A stretch of 64,000 nucleotides of DNA from assembly GCA_964036315.1 (NCBI GenBank), contig OZ038488.1, forward strand, positions 69,532,342-69,596,341, written 5' to 3'. Source of the stretch: Acanthosepion esculentum. Taxonomy: Eukaryota; Mollusca; Cephalopoda; Sepiida; Sepiidae. A program made the position numbers and the translations under genes. Of the stretch, positions 59,937-64,000 are shown piece after piece; position 1 is the first letter of the stretch; every line of letters starts with the position of its first letter. The notes below the pieces were generated by a model that ran no database searches, was not told where the DNA came from, and worked only from the letters and a program-made list of their open reading frames with translations.

Positions 59937-60203
59937 AACTGATAAACTAAGACAACAGAATATTTCCTGATGTCTCCTCTCTTTCCAGATCTTGTGTGGT
60001 TATTTACAGGCACAACAGAGTTGTAGATAATTTACCTTGATACATGTCCATTACAGCATACAGCATTTTAGTTTATGACCCCATGATGAAATACTCATAC
60101 CCTTACTTTGATTAGTTCAGCCAGGTGTGTGCTATACTGCATGGGAATATCAGTGACACCACTAATGCTGGTACATACATGCATATAACAACTAATTAAA
60201 TTA

Positions 60204-60730
60204 TCACTTTTCAGCACAAAATGCATGTTCAAAGTGGAAGGAATGGGTAACACTTGACACTCCATTCTGACCAGAAAGTTTATATCTAAAAGCATACTTT
60301 AAAGCAGAATTCACATTGTTAAAAGTCACATTTTCAACATTTGACATTACAAGGTGAATGTCACTTTCAGGAAGCATTCCTGACACTAATAACAGAAAGG
60401 TCATGATTGAGTTTGAGAGGGATTCTATCTTGTGTAAACTTAGAATACATGTGCTTGAACTCACTTACAAACCCACTAATATTTATACTACTGCACTGAT
60501 GCAAATTGTAAAGGTTGTGTAAAGCAGTAAACGATCTACACCTTTATCAGGAAGAAACAGACTAGGTTTTTTCCCCACCTTAAAAAAAAAATAAGTTTCC
60601 TTCTTCAAATCATCCAACTCTGGTTCTGCTACTTAAGTTGAACTGTTAATATCCTTTTCTCAAATGGCAATATCACACTCCCAATTCTTATAACTGTCTT
60701 CATGCACAAGTTTAGGAGGCAACTAATAGT
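60204..60730 (-). pseudogene. Gag segment of the retroelement fossil
   Basis: Starts near 60723 with PPKLVHEDSYKNWECDIAI then a stop and EKDINSST. It continues, after damage, as KIESLSNSIMTFLLLVSGML then PESDIHLVMSNVENVTFNNV and NSALKYAF. Gag proteins of this family read LPPKLxxxxSYExWKxDIxxWxxLT and later LPDxVLAFxLLxxAxLSxxDRxLxLA...LTYExMKSALKRxF. Stops abolish the product. Confidence 0.72.
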
Positions 60731-61309
60731 AATATTTTAGTAAATTTATCTCTGACTTTTTCACTACTGTATTTTGCAACCAGTTCAGTATGGTATTTAT
60801 TTTTTACAAAATACAAAAGTAAAAGTCACAAGGCTGGTAGAATGTGAAAAGAGAAAGCGTGAGTTTTCACTATCCTATCATTTACTTACCAAACCATTCT
60901 TCATTGTTCCTTTCACTATAGCATCAGGTTTATCTTGAATCTTTCATGCTACAATCAGTAACATGTCACATTCTCTCAATGGAAATTCTAAGTAATATCT
61001 ATAATTTCATGCGAGAGGAAGGATTAAAGAAAAAAACTGATTGAAAGATTTTCCCCTGATGATAAAAAAATGACAAAAATGTGCTAATTTCCATTATCAC
61101 AATTTAATATTGCAGAAAAGCAAGTTAACCAGTTGACAAGATAAAAGGGAAATATTCTCACACTACTAGAGAACATTCTGCCATCTAATAGGTTGGGGAG
61201 GAATGGGTAAATGAGAAAGAGAGAGAGAAAGAAAGAAAAAAGCAGACAATGAGCATAAATTCAATAGGTAAGTTAAAACTATTTTAACAAAAGAAAAGCA
61301 CTATTTTAC

Positions 61310-61370
61310 CTGAACTCAGGCTGGGCTGACATCTCTCAGAGGCACGACGTCCTTTTAACAGGTCAAGATG
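61310..61370 (-). CDS. MRTF: Tentative further-upstream MRTF exon
   Basis: On the minus strand a 61 nt segment reads HLDLLKGRRASERCQPSLSS, then one base of the next codon, before a GTAAAATAG donor. That phase 1 end joins the 31772-32032 exon exactly, giving a glutamate codon and continuing ESSNSSTWTP. An in-frame stop (TAG) directly precedes the segment; it would be intronic if that AG is the acceptor. The acceptor is weak, with little pyrimidine tract. The peptide carries an RRAS-type basophilic kinase-like site. Support is only phase compatibility, an open frame and a coding-like composition, so this could be chance. The nearest upstream sequence is a degraded LINE endonuclease, which does not account for this peptide. 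Confidence 0.38.
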
Positions 61371-61439
61371 CTACTATCACAGTTAGTTCCTCTATTGCAG
61401 TTGCATCAAAAACTTTTATTGGCAGTAAATGGCCTAATC

Positions 61440-62050
61440 TATTTTTCAATATGTTTCATCACTTATTTCCAACAACCACCACCCATGTCAATTCCTACTT
61501 TAAGGTTATTATTACCTGGTCCTGAAAATCCATCACAGTAAAGATCCGTTACAGGTTTAGCCTGAACCTGGTCTAGCCTATGGACCAAATAAAGTATACA
61601 ATGAAAACTTGGATAACCTTCAAATTGACTCTTACATTTGGTCAATGTAGTGAGAATACTGATCATATCTAAGCTATTCCTGTGTCTGCCCAAATCCATT
61701 CTACCCTTATTAGAGGCTCATTTCAACATTTATTGAAATCATTAAGTCTTCCAATAAATTTGCAAAAAATGTTTTACATGACAGAAAATGTTGGAACCCT
61801 TCCTATCAGTATAAGAATGAATAAATCAGGATTAACAATGGCATTACAATCACTTGCTAAAATTGTCTTGTCAATGTCACAAAGGCATTGATCTGTTGAA
61901 AAAAAGGCAATCTAATTTCTGCTGTCATTGCGCACATAAATCCCAATGAAACTAAACATTTTCTCTTCATGGTAACATCCAGCACATACAATTTACCTGT
62001 CATATCTGAAAATACATGCAAACATGTCACACTTTCAAAGAAATTCCTCT
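61440..62050 (-). pseudogene. LINE endonuclease (APE-type) fossil
   Basis: Minus strand: DMTGKLYVLDVTMKRK then, shifted one frame, KMFSFIGIYVRNDSR, matching the DxxGRYVxLDVxxxGxxxxLIxVYAPN block. Then LASDCNAIVNPDL, matching GDWNAILDPxLD (first Asp of the pair lost). Then a WIWADTG-like piece and KSQFEGYPSFHCILYLVHRL, matching the CPxFHxxxxTDHxLV end. Several frameshifts; no RT follows downstream. Confidence 0.7.
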
Positions 62051-63190
62051 TAAATGCCTATCTATGTGCCAAGAATAGATTAAACTGCTTTGATAGAATA
62101 TTCTTATAGACACTTGCAATAAGATAAATTTCTTGCAAACAACATAACAGAGTGGTAAAAGTCAAGACTAGATCTTCTAGACTTCAAACTCAACCAGTCA
62201 ATATAGCTAACTCAAACACTGGACAATGTATCTAACAACTAAAGAGCCATTATCAGTTTAGTACTGCTTTACAGATAAGAAAAATACTTGAAATGAGGAC
62301 ACTAATGGCTTGTCTGAAAAAACTTTCACCCATCTCAATACCTCTAAGAAAAGTTAATTTAAGGTCCTGACAAACCTGACATGTAAAAAGTTTTCAGATG
62401 GGTATTTAACCAATGAAGTATGATATCTTAAATGTTATTAGTCTCTACCAGCATACTCCGAATTTATGAGAATCTTCATGATTTACATTGAGCCTGTGGG
62501 GACTACTGATGGGATTCGCCACACTTCTTTTTCCAGCTTCCACAATTTTGAAGTTATAAAGAAGCTTTAATTTTTTTTTAAATGAGGCTGGAGGTTCCTC
62601 CTTTCCAGGATGATCTAGTTGACACAGCAAATGCCTTCTTTGACTTCTACTTCTTTAATTTTTTTCAAGTTGCTGCCTTCCCTCCCCCCACAAACTCTCT
62701 ATGGAGGAGTACATATATATTATTTTTCCTGGTGTTGCGAGAGAGAGTGTGCCAGTAAAAGTGAGGATTACATAGAAAAAAGGAGAAATTGGGTGGGAAT
62801 GAATGAATCTGGAGATATGGGTTCACTCTACATGAATTTCATTGGTTTCTTTTTTAGACAAAAATAGGTAGTGGAGTGGATGAGGTAATAAATTCTACTA
62901 ATTTCTACAGGAGTGTACCAAGAAATTGATGCAAAAAATATAAATAGCATCCGATTTAACAAAAACACAGTATAAGGCAACAAATTTGCTGATTTTGTAA
63001 GCATAAGAAAGCAGAATAAAAATAGTGGAAAGTACATGCCAACAATACAAATTCGAGTCTAATGAAAAGAGGAAATTTACTTATCTTGACAGGCTTAAAT
63101 ATGACTTTACATTTGCATAAGATTAAAAGAAAGAAAAGGAAAGGGAACAGTTTGTTTATTTTTATATATCTATTTTTGATGAGATTAAAA
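62051..63190. other. 5' flank or further intron, no feature recognised
   Basis: AT-rich; short open frames on both strands with no recognisable family. Confidence 0.45.
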
Positions 63191-63193
63191 TTG

Positions 63194-63266
<73 letters not shown>
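63194..63266. repeat. (TA)n then (GA)n compound microsatellite
   Basis: TA to about 63228, then about 19 GA units. Confidence 0.97.
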
Positions 63267-63268
<2 letters not shown>

Positions 63269-64000
63269 CAATATATTATGGTTTATGGCGAGTTTGAGCA
63301 ATAATTTCTTTTTTGCAATGACAGATTAGAAAAGTACCCTTTTCTATTTTTAAAAAAGAAATTCTATGACATTTTTAGAGTTTACTTTTGTTGACAAAGT
63401 TACTTTTTCTCAAAATAATTAAAGATCAATTTCAAGGAATATAATACAACCTAAAAAGAGATTAAAAATGTTAGAACAATACACCAAATAATTATCTGTG
63501 TGTATACTATATAATAAAATATAATATAAATACTATATTTCCCCTATGATATAAATACTATATTTCCACTATCCACATTTATTTTGAAAAGCTATATAAT
63601 CATGAAGAAAAGGAGATTAGATTAACACACTTGGCTTTATAACAGTTCTTTATTTTTTGACAGTTGTAAAAAGCCTGCTTCAAATTGAAGTTTAAAAATA
63701 AACAGAGTATAGAATCTGCAATATTCTGTGAGAAACTGTTTTCTGGAGAGGGAGGTCTTTTCTCTTGTCTTGTATTCCAAGTCAATGTGACAAAGAAAAG
63801 GCAGCTGTGAGAAAATGATTAATAATAATGATTGATGGAGTCTCCGTTTTTAAGTTCAAACATCCAGAGCTAAACTTTTAGCTAATCTAAAAAATACAAC
63901 TCAATTATCATTTCAAGAATTTGTTTATGAACAAATAATTAGAGAAACAATTAAAACCACAAAGAAAGTAGAAGGTTGAATATTTAAAATTAGAAGTGTG

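Overview
This window looks like intron-rich, AT-rich, repeat-laden animal DNA. The most likely source is a coleoid cephalopod (octopus or squid), or failing that another lophotrochozoan. This is inferred from the long (TA)n tracts, spliced exons tens of kilobases apart, RTE-like LINE 3' ends, tRNA- and 5S-derived SINEs with a common tail, hAT MITEs and Tc1/mariner copies. No bacterial-style operon, rRNA operon, CRISPR array or phage is present. Positions 17576-17775 are an assembly gap of 200 N.

One host gene is supported: a myocardin-related transcription factor (MRTF/MKL family) on the minus strand. Read in gene order (high to low coordinate), the exons are a tentative 61 nt exon at 61310-61370, a 261 nt exon at 31772-32032, a 66 nt exon at 6522-6587 and a 56 nt exon at 2965-3020. 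All junctions have AG/GT sites and compatible phases (1, 1, 1, then 0). The last two exons join through a split proline codon to give the first RPEL actin-binding motif and its linker. The introns are about 29.3, 25.2 and 3.5 kb. The rest of the gene (further RPELs, basic region, SAP, leucine zipper, transactivation domain) must lie below coordinate 1.

Everything else is intron or 5' flank filled with mobile-element remains. 4.7-8.4 kb: a Penelope-like/foldback arm, tRNA-derived SINEs and two LINE 3' ends. 10.5-14.2 kb: a foldback element, a dead Tc1-like transposase and a hAT MITE with a perfect 8 bp target duplication. 16-22.8 kb: RTE-like LINE fragments, SINEs and the gap. 21.3-25.8 kb: a directly repeated unknown segment and a 34-36 bp minisatellite. 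26.6-30.0 kb: two adjacent hAT MITEs, a near-perfect 137 bp-arm palindrome, then a mariner copy with all three catalytic aspartates lost. 34-41 kb: a Penelope-like inverted pair, a 5S-derived pseudogene, a small foldback with a hammerhead-like core and another hAT MITE. 44 kb: a 38 bp minisatellite open in all six frames. 45.3-47.9 kb: an internally deleted Ty3/gypsy-type LTR element. 48-58 kb: LINE RT, a 5S-headed SINE, a pogo/Tigger-like element, a second Penelope-like array and a LINE end. 59-62 kb: a gag-protease-integrase fossil and a LINE endonuclease fossil.

The most notable observations are the MRTF exon chain with an unusual N-terminal extension, a SINE tail shared by 5S-headed and tRNA-headed SINEs, and several foldback elements whose arms carry a CTGANGA...GAAAC hammerhead-like core. 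The window shows no convincing new multi-gene system.
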